DNA of 64,000 nt from Dillenia suffruticosa. Taxonomy: Eukaryota > Streptophyta > Magnoliopsida > Dilleniales > Dilleniaceae. How positions within the stretch are numbered: the first letter of the stretch is position 1; the number at the start of each line of letters is the position of its first letter. The stretch lies in assembly GCA_033439265.1 (NCBI GenBank), contig JAVTVX010000034.1, positions 21,156,501-21,220,500 of the forward strand. The letters are read 5' to 3'. Positions 11,022 to 24,130 of this stretch are shown here, piece by piece. The position numbers were made by a program, and so were the translations under genes. Under the pieces are notes generated by a model. It saw nothing but the letters and a program-made list of their open reading frames with translations, ran no database searches and was not told the origin of the DNA.

Positions 11022-13612
11022 TGTAATACCTATATATATATAAAAAAAAAAAAGAAGAGGGAGGAAAACACAGCGTTTTGCCCAAAACACTGCGTTTTCT
11101 CCCCCCAATTAGATTAGGGCTTTCAGCCCTAATCTCTCTCACTCTTTGCCTCTCTCCCGATTTCCTCTCTCGCCCATCGCCTCTCCGCCACCATCTCCAC
11201 CATCTCCGCCATCTCCGCCGTCCTCTGCCCCTTTTCACCATCGCTCGAACTCTCTCTCGCACTCTCTGTCTCTCTCACTCTCTACTTCGCTCTTTCCTTT
11301 CTCCCTCCTACTCGCGTGCGACAGCTTCTCCTTCTACTATTCCAACCGTCGCAGCACGATCCTCCCATGCACGAGCGCGCCACTGCTCGATTCCCCTCAT
11401 GCGAGCGCGCCACTGCGCGATTCCTCTCGCTCGAGCACACTACAGCGCGATTCCCCTCGCTCGAGCACACCACAACGCGCTACATTTCGCGAGCACACGA
11501 CTGCAATCCTTCTCGCGAGCCCGCGCCTCAACCGTGAGTGTGCCAGCCCGCGAGCGCACCAGCCCGCGAGCGCGCTAGGCCGCGAGCGCACAAGCCTGCG
11601 AGCCCGCCAGCCCGCGAGCCTACCAGCCCGCGACGGCCCGCGAGCCTGCGACCAGTTGTCTCCTTAGAGGGTTCACCTGCAATCCCCGCAGAAACCCTAG
11701 GTCGCGGCTTCTTCACTACAGGTAAAAGCTGAGTTGGTTGTGATTTTAGGGTTTTGATTTCCATAGTGATTAGAATAAATCGCTGAATTTTACTTTGATT
11801 TGGAACCATTGTAGGTCCCAAAATGAATTGAATGGTGCACGAACGTTAGAGCTGCGAAAACCTAGGTGAGAGAATTTTTAAATGCATTCAATGACTGATT
11901 GGATTTAGACTGAATTTAGGATGAGAGGTTTTATATATATTCTGAAAATGAGTGGAATTTGAAAAGAATGCATTTTTCTGAAATTTGATATGTGATTTCG
12001 AGGGTTACGTCTAAATTCTACGTGAATTTAGGCTGATTAATACGAAAGAAATGTATTGGATGAAATTAGAAACTTATTGGGTTGATTAGAATAGATTTCC
12101 TTGGAATTTGAATTGAAATTGTGGATTATTGATTAGGTTAAATCTGTTGGGGGCTGAAAAGGAATCAATTCGAATTTGATTGAAAAGTAGAGAGTGAATA
12201 CCCTCTCTAGAGGTGAGTGGATGGTCCGTTGTGTTATAAATAAGTAAAACTGTTTTAAATTATTTTATAAATGATTTTGAATGATCTTTACATGATTTAT
12301 ATGAAATCATTTATAATTGTAGGATGTCTGGAATGGAAGCTTAAATTACGAATACATTCTAAGTAATTATCAATGAATCTGTGCCATTTGCATTTGATAT
12401 TGGATTTATAAATACTTGTAGCATGAATTTTGGAATTTGTTGGATGAAACATGTCACATTGATTGTAATTTGAATGATTGTGAAATGATGGTGTATGAGT
12501 GTAATGACTATAGTCATTCCCTCCACAGAGCGACCCGACGGGGTGATGTGGGTAGGGTTTGCGAGAGAGGTGTACGCGGCCTCTTCTCTGCCACGTAGGA
12601 CAATCCGGATTGCACCCCGGTGAGGTACGAGGCAATGCTAAGGAAGGGGGTAGTATTTTGAAATACAGAACTAGAAAACCCATTGGCGGGCTTCCGTCTG
12701 GGTTCGACCAAACTCAGGACGGAAGTGATTTCGATGAGACCCTTGTGAATTTCTAAAGGAATGATTGATGTAGATACATAATTTGTGAACTACCTGATTT
12801 ATTGAGAATGTTTTTACATATAAAGTGTTGTTTACGAGATATATTTTGATTTTCCCACATTCACCCCTCATTTATCACACAATCATACCATTGTACTCCA
12901 CTCACTGAGTATTTCTCAATACTCACCCCTCTTTTCACATTTTACAGAGGACACTTAGTGCGGAGACTGCATGAGGATTGAAGCTTACGAAGGATTTTTA
13001 CTGTTTTGAGTAGGTATTACAGTGATATAGGGTTATTTTAGTTGATTTAGAAATCCATGTAAGGGAAGACTTGTATAATTCTCTTGGTATGGATTAAATC
13101 AATATTTGTTTCATATATAGGAGCAAGTATTGATGGAATCCTTACATAGTTTGTGTTGGAATTCGTACGAAATTTGTTTATTTTCTCTTAACTCTCATTT
13201 GGGACATTTGGATTGAAATTCTGAGTTTCAATGCTTTCTTTTGAATTTGTGAAATTCTGTACATCTCATACCGATTGGATTTTACTGACGCTAGCTCGTT
13301 TTTTCGTGCGAGTGTTAGCAAAATCCTGCTATTATGATTTGTGATTTCTTTTATTTTAAATATTTTAATTGTGCTGAGAATTTTGGAACGGCTGGAATGG
13401 CCAATTTTACATGCATGCATGTATAGGAACCCCCGCCCCATTTGTGTGTCGACACATGCTTGTGTGTATAGGGATGGATTGGATGGATTGGATGGATCCT
13501 TTGCATGTGTATTGTTATATGATTTTTTCTATTTCTGATGGAGTTGTGTATTGAATGAGTTGTTGGACTGATTTGTAGTCTTGCGGAGTCCCGGTATATG
13601 GGGAGTTTCTGT
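11022..13612 (+). mobile_element. Long LTR (chromovirus Tekay/Del-like), copy 1, 3' truncated
   Basis: Begins TGTAATACC and soon has aaaacactgcgttttc and a palindromic ttagggctttcagccctaa. The same two marks appear at the start of copy 3 (35,098-38,418, minus strand). Further landmarks are shared with the other copies in this window: gaggtgagtggatgg (near 12,210), gagcgacccgacggggtga (12,528), cactcactgagtattt (12,900), a tgcatgcatgta block (13,410) and cccggtatatgg (13,589). The last 70-80 bases present in copy 2 are missing, so it is truncated. Part of 11,340-11,660 is unusually GC-rich. No primer binding site or coding region follows. The lineage is inferred from copy 4, which retains a primer binding site. 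Confidence 0.6.
11340..11660 (+). repeat. GC-rich imperfect tandem repeat in LTR copy 1
   Basis: Short units built around agcccgcgagcgcac and actgcgcgattcc repeat imperfectly. They leave all three frames open on one strand or the other (several overlapping open frames of 60-170 codons). The peptides are low-complexity Arg/Ala/Ser/Pro strings, which argues against a real gene. The block is a compositional island in AT-rich surroundings. Confidence 0.7.
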
Positions 13613-13619
13613 TTGTGTA

Positions 13620-14200
13620 TTAAATATTTCTATTTTTAATTTTTTTGTATACCAAAGATATATAATATTTTCTTTCCTAGCACTGATTTTTCTTTTTTTT
13701 TTTACGTTTAAAAGTTTATTTTTGACAAATATATTTTTTAAAAATAAATAAAATAATCATGCACCCACACAATGGCGTCGCTGGACTCCAGCTCTAATGT
13801 TGTCGCTAACTCGGCGACGACGGCTAACATCCACGGTCGCCGCATAACATCCTTCCACTTTAGCGACGCAAGTTCAAACGTCGCTGAACCGGAAGCCCGA
13901 GACCCCGAGTCCGCCGCCCATTTATAACATGTATTCAACATTTATTTTGTTTTACTTGCTGACACCTGATCTCTCCTGATGTTGACACATAGGAAAAGAA
14001 ATATGTTTCCCAAGTAGAATGCAAGGCCACGTGAAATAAATAATTTAAAATAGAATTACAAAAGAGAAAAAAATAATATATTTTCTATTACTATTTTCTT
14101 TGTTATTTATTTTTATTAATTATTACTTCAAAATACTTATAAATAATAATTATGTTGACTCTTTCTCCTTATACATAATTTTACCATTCGGATCTAAGCA
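13620..14200. other. Intergenic DNA with a GC-richer repeat fragment
   Basis: Mostly AT-rich. At 13,755-13,925 a GC-richer stretch has words such as gtcgctaactcggcgacgacggc and caaacgtcgctgaa in both orientations, resembling subterminal repeats of CACTA elements. No terminus was found. The minus-strand open frame here is a by-product of that composition. Confidence 0.35.
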
Positions 14201-15165
14201 TGATAAAAATATGGAAAAATAACTCTGAAAAATCGTATTAAAAATATTTAAATATGATTATGATACCGTATTAAAATTTTTTTAATATAATTATGATATT
14301 ATATTAAAAGAAATTTTAACAAAAAATAATATAATAATATTAAATTCCAATAATACATTGCTCTAATTAAGGTATTATAATATATTATGTTTATATAAAA
14401 AAGTCAACGTTACAAATATAGAAATATAAAAATTAAAAATTAAATATTTTCTTACAAATTCAAATATTCTTATAACATTTTCTAATATTTCCCGTTAAAT
14501 TCAATCTAATATAATAAAAACGACATAAATTTGAAAGATGAGATTTATGTATGCTGACGTGGTGACATGTATATGCTCATGTGATTAAACACGTGGTGCC
14601 CACTGTATCACATATGATGTTGATCAGACAATTTGTGATCAATCAGATAACCACACATGGTAAAAGTTGAGAGAGAATAATAAAACATTGAAACCACGTC
14701 ATTTTGTTAAATAAAAAATGAAATTGTTTAAGTCATTTTCAACCTCTGTATAGAAGTATTCGGTAGGTCGGACTAATGATCTTTTTTAGACATCTCATTA
14801 ACATTGTTACGATAGTGTTGAAGAGTAGAACTATTTGATATATATCAATTTGGATATGGAATGTGAAAATATAAAATTATTTTTACAACTATTTTTGCAA
14901 GAAAAGCTATGATAAGATGATAAAAATATCTGAATATGACTTTAATACTATATTAAGATATTTAAATATGATTCTGATATCATATTAGAGAAATTTTGAA
15001 TATAATTATAATATTATATTAAAAAATTCAACATAAAAATAATATAATAATATTAAAATCTAGTGAACCGTTGATTCAATTAGTATTAAAATAGATTAAA
15101 TTTAAAATTTATTATTATAAATATGAAAATTAAAAAATAAAATATTTTAAATATTTTAATCATAT
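14200..15165. repeat. Pair of diverged AT-rich direct repeats
   Basis: Two blocks, about 14,200-14,500 and 14,890-15,165, share an ordered series of words: a gataaaaatat start, tattaaaatatttaaatatgatt, gatattatattaaa and aaaaataatataataatattaaa. The spacing is about 690 bp. They could be LTRs of a very small element or an old duplication. No coding sequence lies between them. Confidence 0.35.
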
Positions 15166-15698
15166 TTTTCTAACAAATCATACATAATATTAGGAAGAAT
15201 AAAAAAAAAGGGGGAAAAGGGAAAATCAGGTATGGCGTTGTACGTCCGCAACAATTTTGATGCCAACAATGTGAAAGCACAGCATCCTCCTGTGTCCTCA
15301 ATAATTTTGATGCCAAAAAGCTGACGGCCTCCTTGGACCATTCTCATAAGAGACCGATTTTAACCCAATTTTATCCCACACCTTTGTAACCAAATTAGAA
15401 TTAAAAAATAGAGTATTTAGCAGGAAAAAAAATGAGAATCAAAGAATAAGAGTCTGGTGTTACAATTTTAATTCGATTTTTTATGGTTCAATTTTGATTC
15501 AACGTAGAAGTTGGGCCCATTAGAAATGCATGTGATGTGTATTGACTGATATTTAATACATACACCTGCAGAGTTGGGGTAAATAAGCTTAAATAAGGCC
15601 TTAGTTATATGATTTTACCCTGTGATAAACATGATAAATAAGCTTATTCCATGGATGTTTATATCTTTTTTATTTCCCCCATTGATTGTGGTTCAATT

Positions 15699-15790
15699 TA
15701 GATAAATAAAGGACCGAATAAGTGAACTAATAGAAAAGATTTTATTTCCTCTATGAAATGTCTAAATTTATTCGGTCCTTTATTTATCTA
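15699..15790. repeat. 23-bp perfect inverted repeat (hairpin, 46-base loop)
   Basis: The left arm (15,699-15,721) and right arm (15,768-15,790) are exact reverse complements around ggaccgaataa / ttattcggtcc, with 46 bases between them. The neighbouring word aaggccttagtt occurs on both sides (about 15,596 and 15,794), so the hairpin may belong to a small MITE-like element. No function can be assigned. Confidence 0.7.
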
Positions 15791-15813
15791 CTCGAAGGCC
15801 TTAGTTTTAATGA

Positions 15814-15869
<56 letters not shown>
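15814..15869. repeat. (AAT)n microsatellite
   Basis: About 18 consecutive AAT trinucleotides. Confidence 0.95.
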
Positions 15870-15871
<2 letters not shown>

Positions 15872-16302
15872 TCTACTCAATTGCCTGAGTGTAATACTTA
15901 ATTTCGCAAGCAAGCGCTCCAGCTGACACTCAAAAATGCATCAACAACGCATGCTGACATTGATTTCCTGTATCATCATTTTCAAGCCGGGGACCTTCTT
16001 TGTGCCAAGCTCAAAGTCAACCTCAGCATCAGTATTGTCTCATCCTTCTCAGCCTAAAGATACTATCTCAATCCCATGATTTCGATGCTCTTTGAGAAAG
16101 CTTAATGGTCATAACCCTTCTTTCTCAACATTCAAGATTCAAATCTCGTATAATAAAAAAAAAAAAATAAAAAAAAACTAGTGTCGCTCTTGCATCGAAA
16201 TGATGCACTTTAAAAGAAAAAAAATTAAAAAAAATCATGAACTTTAAAATTTAAATTTATGAAAGGAGATATTATTAACTATTTTATATGTTTCACCGAG
16301 TC

Positions 16303-16497
16303 TTATGTGTTTGGTAACATATCCAAATGGATAAAATTTTTAAATGACATAACAACTGCTAATAGGGTGCGAACAGTGGTGAGTTTAGGAACTGGTACGA
16401 AGGTCACAGTACAATCTAGGCCTTCCACTTGAGTATACCTTTTAGCCACAAGATGGGCCTTGTACCGTTTTGTACACCTATTTGTCTCCAACAACTT
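16303..16497 (-). pseudogene. copia reverse transcriptase, N-terminal fragment
   Basis: The open frame has RYKAHLVAKRYTQVEGLD and PVPKLTTVRTLLAV phrases, which match the start of copia reverse transcriptase (RYKARLVAKGYTQ...TFAPVAKLTTVR). It ends before the catalytic YVDD motif. Confidence 0.75.
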
Positions 16498-16739
16498 TGT
16501 TTCCTGGAGGCAATTTCATTGGCATCGATGTTTGATTCCTTTCGTGTGCTTTGAGTTCACTTTACATCACTGTTTGCCATCGAGTATCTTTCCTGGCGTG
16601 TGAATAATGGCCGGTTGGCAACAAGTATGGCGTGATGAGAACTTAGAATATGAAAAGTAACGAGATAAATGATAAGCACATGAGGAAACTGCCTTGGAAT
16701 GGATGTGGGATGAACCTTTATTATTTTCTCACAAATCAA

Positions 16740-17420
16740 TATAGAAATGATTGTGATGAGCTGGTGGCTTCCTATTACAAGTGGGGTGAGTGGATTCCGT
16801 GGGAATTGCTGGGGCTTGGTCAATAACAGGTTCAGCTATCTCTGTGGTGTTAGGTTGAGGCACATTGTCTCTATATCTTTTGACCATAAGGATAGCCAAC
16901 AAAGATGCAAGATATGACACTCACTGAATTGTTCTTTAGATCTTGGAATAACTGAGGCATAGCAAAGACAACCAAACACTTAAAAATGCAAGTAATTAGG
17001 TTTGTGAAAAAACAAGACTTGATATGGATTCCTTCCGGATAACAGAGGTGTGGGAGTTTATCAAATAGGCCGCTGTTAAAACACACTCAATCTAAAATTT
17101 AATGGGTAATCTTGCCTTGAAATCTTAAGGCTCTTGCAACCTCAAGAAAGTGCAGTGTTTGCGTTCTACAACCCCCCCCCCCTTGTTGAGATGTAGAAAG
17201 ACAAGAGAATTGACTGAGGGTCCCATTTTGTTGACAAAATTATTGGAACTTATGCGTAGTAAACTCTGTCCCATGATCACTGTGAATATGTTTGACATGA
17301 CAATTAGATTGTCCATGTGCCATGGCAACAAAGGACGTTAACAAATAATGAGCCTCTGTTTTGCTTTTCATTAAATTATTAACAAATCATAAAATTATCA
17401 ACAAATTGTAAGAAATAATG
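16740..17420 (-). pseudogene. copia integrase, degenerate
   Basis: Fragments of the catalytic core and C-terminal region are visible. A GVVERKHCTFL phrase (about 17,150-17,180) matches the conserved NGVVERKHR motif just after the third catalytic residue. Downstream is a CIFVGYPYGQK phrase (about 16,875) typical of copia integrase. A poly-C tract at 17,170-17,182 disrupts the frame. Several stops make it inactive. Confidence 0.65.
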
Positions 17421-17676
17421 GGCGACCAGACAATGAGGGAGTTTGATAAGGACCCCAAATATCACAATGAGTTAATTCAAAAACTTCTTGAATCTTAATA
17501 GAGCTAGTAGTGAAACGGTGTTAGACTTGTTTAGCTTGATAACATGTATCAGTCCACTTATGAAAATTCTTCACACTATGAAAATTCTGGCGATCAAGTA
17601 AAGACTACCTATCAAAAGATAAATGAGTAAGGTTTCGGTGTGATAAAACAAAACTAGTATCATGAGCAGAATTTGC

Positions 17677-18075
17677 CTAACCTATAGAGCCGTAGATTGC
17701 CCGAAAATAGTAACGACTGTCTGTGAGTTCACCTTTGCCAATCAGCTTCCTCATGGCTAGGTCTGGTGACGCACAAAATAAGGGGAAAAAATGAGTGGCA
17801 CAATTTAGAATTTCGGTTAATTTACTTATGTAAAATAAGATTACAAGAAAATGAAGGTTGTAAAGAACATGATTTAATTTGATATATGAATCAATGGTAA
17901 CATTCCCATGGGACTTGACAGGAACAATGGTACCATCTGGGATTTTAACCAGAGAATTGAAATTAATATTTCTTTGATCATGTAAGATACTCTTTTGGCA
18001 AGTCATATGGCTGCTAGCACCTCAATCAATAATCCATTCAATTTTATCATTGAATAGAAAAACTGCCTTACCAGC
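17677..18075 (-). pseudogene. copia aspartic protease and pre-integrase region, degenerate
   Basis: The protease motif is readable as WIID followed by a stop and GASSHMT, so the residue after the catalytic Asp is replaced by TGA. Downstream come the usual Leu-rich LNHVLYNLHF-type phrase of the protease C terminus and a pre-integrase segment ending with an IGKGELTDSRYYF-like phrase. The order and spacing fit a copia Pol polyprotein. Confidence 0.65.
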
Positions 18076-18239
18076 AGAGTTAGCTATTATGTTAACGTCA
18101 TGAGCTTTCTCAAGTTTCACCAGAGGCATAAGTTGATTGAATTTTTCTTTGGAAAGACCATTTGTGGGTGACCTAGTGGATTGCTATGTTGTCTCCATGA
18201 TTTGTGCTTGATTCACTATCTTTTCTCTTGTCGATTTGA

Positions 18240-19050
18240 AATTGTTCTTTTCGCACCAATCTGGATATCCATACAATTCAAAGCCCGCTTCATTTGTGTG
18301 CTTAGTATTTTATTTATTTATTTTTTGCAGTGATTACAATACAGCTTTGAAGTATCATGATTTCCTGTTATTGTTTGAGAACCAATTGGTTCTAGATTAC
18401 TTATGGACGTACCAAAGGCAGCAGCTTCAACGACAGTTGTGCCTATTGATGTTGCGACTTGTTGCTGTCTTTCTTCTTCAAAAACACGTGCATATGTTCA
18501 TGCTAAAGAAGGTTGTGGATCGGTATAAGGAATCTGAGAGCACACCATGCAATACTTTTCATTCAGTCCCATAAAAAATTTGATGAAACTTTTCTTTTTT
18601 CTTTTGTAATTGCAATAGACTTTACTACACCACATGTGCATGACGGGATTTGAGAATAAGTGTTATAATCATCCCAAACCCCTTTTAGTTTCATGTAATA
18701 CTCGGCTAATGACATGTCCCTTTGTTGTATATTCACAACATCTCTCTTCAATTGGTGTACATGCAGGGCATTCCGTTGTGGAAGGCATTTTTCCAAATCA
18801 ATACGCATCCTTGTTACAGTATCAAAGTATGTGACGCTATCATGGAGAGAAAGGTGAAGAGAGTTGAATATCCATTAGATAACCACGAAATTGCTTTTAA
18901 TCCAGGTTGTAGCATTTGGTTGAATCAGGCTCAAAACGAGGTAGGGTTCCATCAACGAAAACATTTTTTTTATTTGGGGGAACAATGCATTGGTCATGGC
19001 TCTTCGCCATGTTGGATAATTTTCTTCTTTTAGAAGATAGGAAACCAGGA
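18240..19050 (-). pseudogene. copia Gag, degenerate
   Basis: The clearest piece is 18,563-18,808, with an HQLKRDVVNIQQRDMSLAEY phrase and a CTCG motif, both characteristic of the retrotransposon Gag (UBN2-type) domain. The N-terminal part (18,820-19,050) and the C-terminal part with remains of a CCHC zinc knuckle (18,240-18,540) are in other frames. Stops interrupt all parts, so no Gag protein can be made. Confidence 0.7.
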
Positions 19051-19069
19051 TGATACCTCAGTTATTAGA

Positions 19070-20690
19070 AGGATGCAATACGTATGGTGAAGATAAATGA
19101 TGTGTATTTTGGTTAGGGTTTTTGTTTGTTAATTGGGTGTTTGGATTCTGGCCGTGGTGAAAAAAAGAAGCCCTCATTCACCCTCTTTCATATCATGTAA
19201 ATTTTTGTCGACAGCACTGAAAAGTTTATTGATATAAATTTGTTCATATATTATAAGGAACCTAACGAATCTCATTAATCATGGGATGTATATGGAAATA
19301 ACAAAGTAGAAAACATGTAAAATATCAATCCCACTAGTCAATAGATGTACATGGAAATAATACAACAGGAGAAAATCTAAAAAACTCGATTAGTTTCGGT
19401 TAAATTCAATAATATCTTTAGTATTAAAAGATAATTTTAAAATTTGAAGGGGTTATAGTAGGGCCTTTTATAAAAATATAAGAATTTTTATTTAAAGTTA
19501 TTTAAATGGCGTAATTTTTTTTATTCCAAAAATATTGATGTTGCAATTTGGGATCGCGAGTGTATGTCTGCATAATCACAGATCGTGACATCAATGAGTT
19601 GAGAGCAAAACCCTAAGTTCTTTTCTCATTCTCTCCTTCGATCGACTCACTTCATCTCTCTCAGGCAACAGAACTATAAAAAAAGAACCCTCATTCTCTC
19701 CTTTGGCCATGACACCAACGGAATCTCGGAAGCTTAGATTGCTTTCATTTGAATTCAAAGTCTTGAGCAAAGTCCACATTTGGTCTCCTTCCATGCCGAT
19801 AGTTCTATGGTTTGTTCTTCATTCAATTTTTTTTTTTTTTTTTTTTTTTTGTTTCTTTTAATCTAGAATTTTGTAAGGATGTTGATGATCTTTTCATGTG
19901 GATCTATGAGAAAGTATGATGATATTAAAAGAATTTAAGGTTTTGCTCTTATCCTGTTGATGTTGTGATATGTGATCGCAACATACATGTCGCGATCCAC
20001 AATTGCGACATACATGTTGCGTTTTTTTTTTTTAAATGGAATGGTATAACATTTTAAAAGCCTAAAATTGATATCATGTTCTCCAAACGCGGCATCAATA
20101 CATTTGGAAGAAAAAAAAAACTGTCATTTTAATAATTTTAAACTAAAATTACAATATTTTGGTAAAAAATCCGGTTATAGTATCCTTTGTCCCTTGGGAC
20201 CACCAATAAACACCACAATCATTGGCCAGTCACGAGCCAAACATGTGTCCATTTGGAACAAACTAATATTTAATTAAACACTCATGCTTAAATTTTTCTC
20301 CTCGTTGCACTCTCACTCTTGTATGGAGTTGAGAGCCCTCTAATTCAATGCATCACATAATCATATGTTCAATACTATTTATTACCATCAAAGCACTTTA
20401 GCACTTGACAATAAGTCATTATTGAATATTATTTATGATGATACATGGCCCAATAACCCATTACTATAAAGCCCAGAGACTACCAAGCCTGTTAGAATTA
20501 TAATCATAAAGTCCATAGACCATCAAGAAGGTCTCTTGGTAAACACCTAAACAAACCAAACACTCTCTCGCTCTCTCAATCGAACATGTGGCACCAAGGA
20601 ATAAGAAAAAAAAAAAAAAAAAAGAGAGATGAAAAGTCAACAACCCACTAACTCTTTCTCCTCTGTTCTCCTCACACACCCTCTGCCACA
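19070..20690. other. Intergenic DNA, no gene recognised
   Basis: AT-rich sequence with a T-run of about 24 at 19,827-19,850 and an A-run near 20,608-20,623. Words built on gatcgcgac / gtcgcgatc recur between 19,550 and 20,030 in both orientations, suggesting repeat-derived DNA. No coding domain was found. Confidence 0.4.
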
Positions 20691-20699
20691 CTATCTCAC

Positions 20700-23452
20700 T
20701 TTCCCAATCCCTCTGTTCACCCGAGACCACAAACCCCCTATTCTCTCATCTCTCTCTCTCTCACTCGTCTCTCATTCTCACCCTCTCCTTACCCAAATTT
20801 CTTAAGTCTGTCATCTCGACTCTCTCATTTTCGGCCAGCCTCTGCATCAATCGCCCCTTTACTGTCCGCCTTGGGTTGCCAGAGACATCGATGGTGATTT
20901 GAGTAACGATACCCAAGTTGCGATCTCTCTCTCGTTTGCTCATCTTGCTTCTTGGGCCGCCTAAGAGCTTTCGTCTTCGCCCAGGCTTAAGAGCTAGTGC
21001 TGTTGTTATCCTTCCTTGGATGTGAGTATTCTCTCTCCCTCCCCGTAACTGTAACCTAGGGTTTATGATCTCTGTCTCCTTCACTTGCTACTCGATTTCG
21101 TTCTCTGTCTCCTCTTCTCTCTCTTATCCTTTATGATTTATGTTCTTTGCTTTGTTACAATCATTGAGGTTTTAATGAAGTTGGTGTCTTATGACAAGAT
21201 ATCTGTTCCCATTGGTATGATATGGGTCTTTCATGGTTTCCGAAACAACAAAGAACACATAGCCGGGGTATGAATATGATCATTAAATTGAACAAAGCTT
21301 ATGAATGGATGTTGCACTACAGTACAATATAGGGATTCGAATGTATAATCTTTGGTGGACTATAGCTTAGTATGTAAATATAGTTGTTTGGGCACCATAA
21401 TAATCAATTAGAAATAGTGAAAAGTATGGAGCAATGTTCTGAATCCATAAACTGAACTTGTATATGTGGTAGAATGTTAGATTAAGCACAAAACCCTTGA
21501 ATTTCCTGAACAATGGACAGCTTGTGCATACTGCGATCTTTTAGTCATAACTTTCTCTATACAAAAGAAAATCAAGTGAGGCTTTTTGCATATGAAACTA
21601 GACTCCCATATGTTGAAAACGAGATGTGATTTGTTAAAATCAGATAAGAACCGAATTTGTTATGATTTTTCAAAGAATTTTCGTGGTGCAGAATGTCCTG
21701 TTTCTGTCCTGTTGCAGCTGCTTGTCTTTCCTTCAATTTTGAGATACCTTCTAGGCTGAATTCGGCTAAGCTCTGAACATAAGAGTTGTAGATCTATGTT
21801 TTATCTTTAATTTGAGATAAGAATCATATGATTGGATGTGTATAATAGAAGTTATAGGCTTTTTCCCGTGACTGCTCAAATTGAAAAATTTACTAGAAAA
21901 TTTGAATTATGAAAATATTAAAGAAAAATGATTTCTCTAGTGTTGGTATGTGATTTAATGATTTAATTATAACCAATAAATTAGGTTAAGGTCTTGGAAG
22001 AGCAGAATGAGGGATAGTTCTCATTTAGTTGGGAAATTTGAGAGTGATTATCCTCCCAAGAGGTGAGTGGATGGTTCATTGTGACTTTAAATAAGTAAAT
22101 GATTTAAAATTCTTTACAAATGATTTGGAATAATTTTTATATGATTGATATGAACTGTTTTGTGACCGTGGGGTGTCCGAAATGTAAATTTGAACTCGAT
22201 ATGCATCCATTATTTTTATGATTGAAATTGTCTCATGTGATTATTGGATATTTGATTTATGAATGCTAAATTATGGTTTGACAATTGATTATTGAAATTT
22301 TGGCACATGAACTGTGAATTGGATATTTGTGAATGAAACGGTGCATGAGATTAATGGCTATAGTCATCCCCCCACGGAGCGACCCGACGGGGTGACGTGG
22401 TTGAGGGTTGGATTAGATTAGCTGAGGAGACAGACGTGACTCCCCTTGCTGTATGTCGAGCTATATCTGGATGCACCCCAGTGAGGCACGATTCAACGCC
22501 AAGGAAAGGAGTTTTGGTATTTGAGACATATGGAATAAAAACCCCTTGGCAGGCTTTTATCCGAGTTCAGCCAAACCTGGTACGAGAGTGTTTTCATAGA
22601 AGGATCCCATGATTTTTGGGAAATATGAATTAAATGGATGTATGTTTGTTGAATTATCCTGATTTATTGAAATCATTTTCTTATATATATAATGTTACTT
22701 ATGAGTTATGCTTTGACCTCCCCACCTTTACCCCTCATTTATTGTCACAACACCATTGCACTCCACTCACTGAGTATTTCCAAATACTCACCCCTCTCTC
22801 ACATTTTTTAGAGAATACTTAGTTCAGAGATTGAATGTTGGAGCTTGCGAAGGATATTTTACTGATTTGCACAGGTATTAGGTAGTGTAGGGTTTTTGGG
22901 AATTGTAGAACGTAGAACTATGGAAAGGAAGTTCTGTACATCTTATACCGGGCAGATTTTACTGATACTGGTTGAGTTCTTTGGCAAGTATTAGTAAAAT
23001 CCGATGATTAAGATTTGGGACTTCATTATTTTGATTGAACCGTTTTTGAAAAAAAATGTTTTGTCTTGTAATGAGGCATTTGGATTGAAATGTTAAATCT
23101 ACAACTATATTTTGAGTCTTCTTTCATTTTGATTTGAAATATCTTTGGAATGTTCTATTTGTACTGAGAATTCTAGATTGGCTGGGATAGCCACACTGCA
23201 TGCATGCATGTACAGGAAATCCCTTCCCAAATGTGTGTGTCGACGCATACTGGTATGTACAGGGATGGACCAGATGGGTCCTTTACATGTGGGCTATATA
23301 TATGATTTTCTTATTTGAGGGATTTGTGTATTGGAAGATTTATTGTACAATTGGAATGTTTTGCGCTGTTCCGGTATATGGAGAGGTCATGCCCGTATGA
23401 CGAGATAACGCGGCGGTTGTTACGTGCTCGATGGGAGAGTTGAGGCGTGACA
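20700..23452 (+). mobile_element. Long LTR (chromovirus Tekay/Del-like), copy 2
   Basis: Shares the same ordered landmarks as copy 1: gaggtgagtggatgg (22,060), ggagcgacccgacggggtga (22,375), cactcactgagtattt (22,764), tgcatgcatgcatgtaca (23,200) and ccggtatatgg (23,370). The right end is preserved as cggcggttgttacgtgc...gaggcgtgaca, ending in CA at 23,452. No tRNA-Met primer site follows, so it is a solo or broken LTR abutting a Tat-like LTR. The left end is uncertain because no TGTAACAC start was found; the 5' part differs from copy 1 and lacks its GC-rich repeat. Confidence 0.55.
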
Positions 23453-24128
23453 GAACATTCTTGCTTGTGTCTCTCGACCGTTAATCAAACTACTCCCTCT
23501 CTCGACGACTACCAAATTGGTTTCCCACCGGGTGATGTTTCCACCTACCAAATCAAGATCATGATAATGCGAGATTCGGACCCCTAAATCTCGGGAGTAA
23601 TCTCTCTTGATAAGGAATGAAATTTCTACAATCTCTCCCAATAAGGAAAAAAATCTCAACAATCTCTCCTGATAAGGAAGGGGATCTCCATGACAAATTG
23701 AACTTCGCTTAATGAATAGGATCTTACATCTCCTAAAGGTCCTTGATTACAATCCCTATAATCTTGGAAGATACCCAGCGATCTCTCCATAAGGAAATTG
23801 GGGTTTTCACACCCTTAAACAAGAGACCTACCATACATGCACATGCTATATAAACTTAACACAGGCCACCCGCCAGGTGTGTTCAACAACTCTTCATATA
23901 TATATCACACTGAAGCTATACAAGTTATTCAACGACTCTATTTAGTCTGTTTTCTTTCTTTCATCACTGCTCTTTCTGACTTGAGCGTTAGAGTTTCTTC
24001 TGTTGGACCACCTCCTGCGAGTATTTTGTAGGTCTCATCATTCGTGAAGGTCCAGAAAACGTATTAGCATGGGTTCCCCGCTCGGGTCAGTAAAGCAATT
24101 CATTTGTGAAGCAAAATCCATCTCCAAT
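23453..24128 (+). repeat. 5' LTR of the Tat-like gypsy element (partial)
   Basis: The 3' part contains ctgacttgagcgttagagt and a ggaccacctcctgcgag block, hallmarks of Tat/Ogre-type LTR ends. A TATA-like box (TATATAAA) lies at 23,847-23,854. The upstream part has tandem imperfect units around aatctctcctgataaggaa (about 23,590-23,690). The true LTR start is not seen; the segment begins where long-LTR copy 2 ends. Confidence 0.55.
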
Positions 24129-24130
24129 AG

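Larger units (their letters stand above)
16303..19050 (-). mobile_element. Ty1/copia retrotransposon relic (gag-PR-IN-partial RT)
   Basis: On the minus strand the domains appear in copia order: Gag, protease with the pre-integrase region, integrase, then the first part of reverse transcriptase. All are broken by stops and frame changes. The element stops inside reverse transcriptase near 16,303; the YVDD part, RNase H and both LTRs were not found. The motif style (a Gag with SVAEYYTKLK-like and CTCG phrases) resembles the plant Ale/Retrofit lineage, but that is a guess from memory of the family. Confidence 0.8.

Noticed and set aside
11078..11821. Overlapping open frames of up to 173 codons
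   Set aside because: They come from GC-rich short repeats in an LTR, are open in several frames and both strands, and give low-complexity peptides without motifs.
12514..12756. Frames on both strands around the cgacccgacggggtga block, and the 71-codon frame at 22,397
   Set aside because: The block is a shared landmark of the LTR family; frames differ between copies and have no motif.
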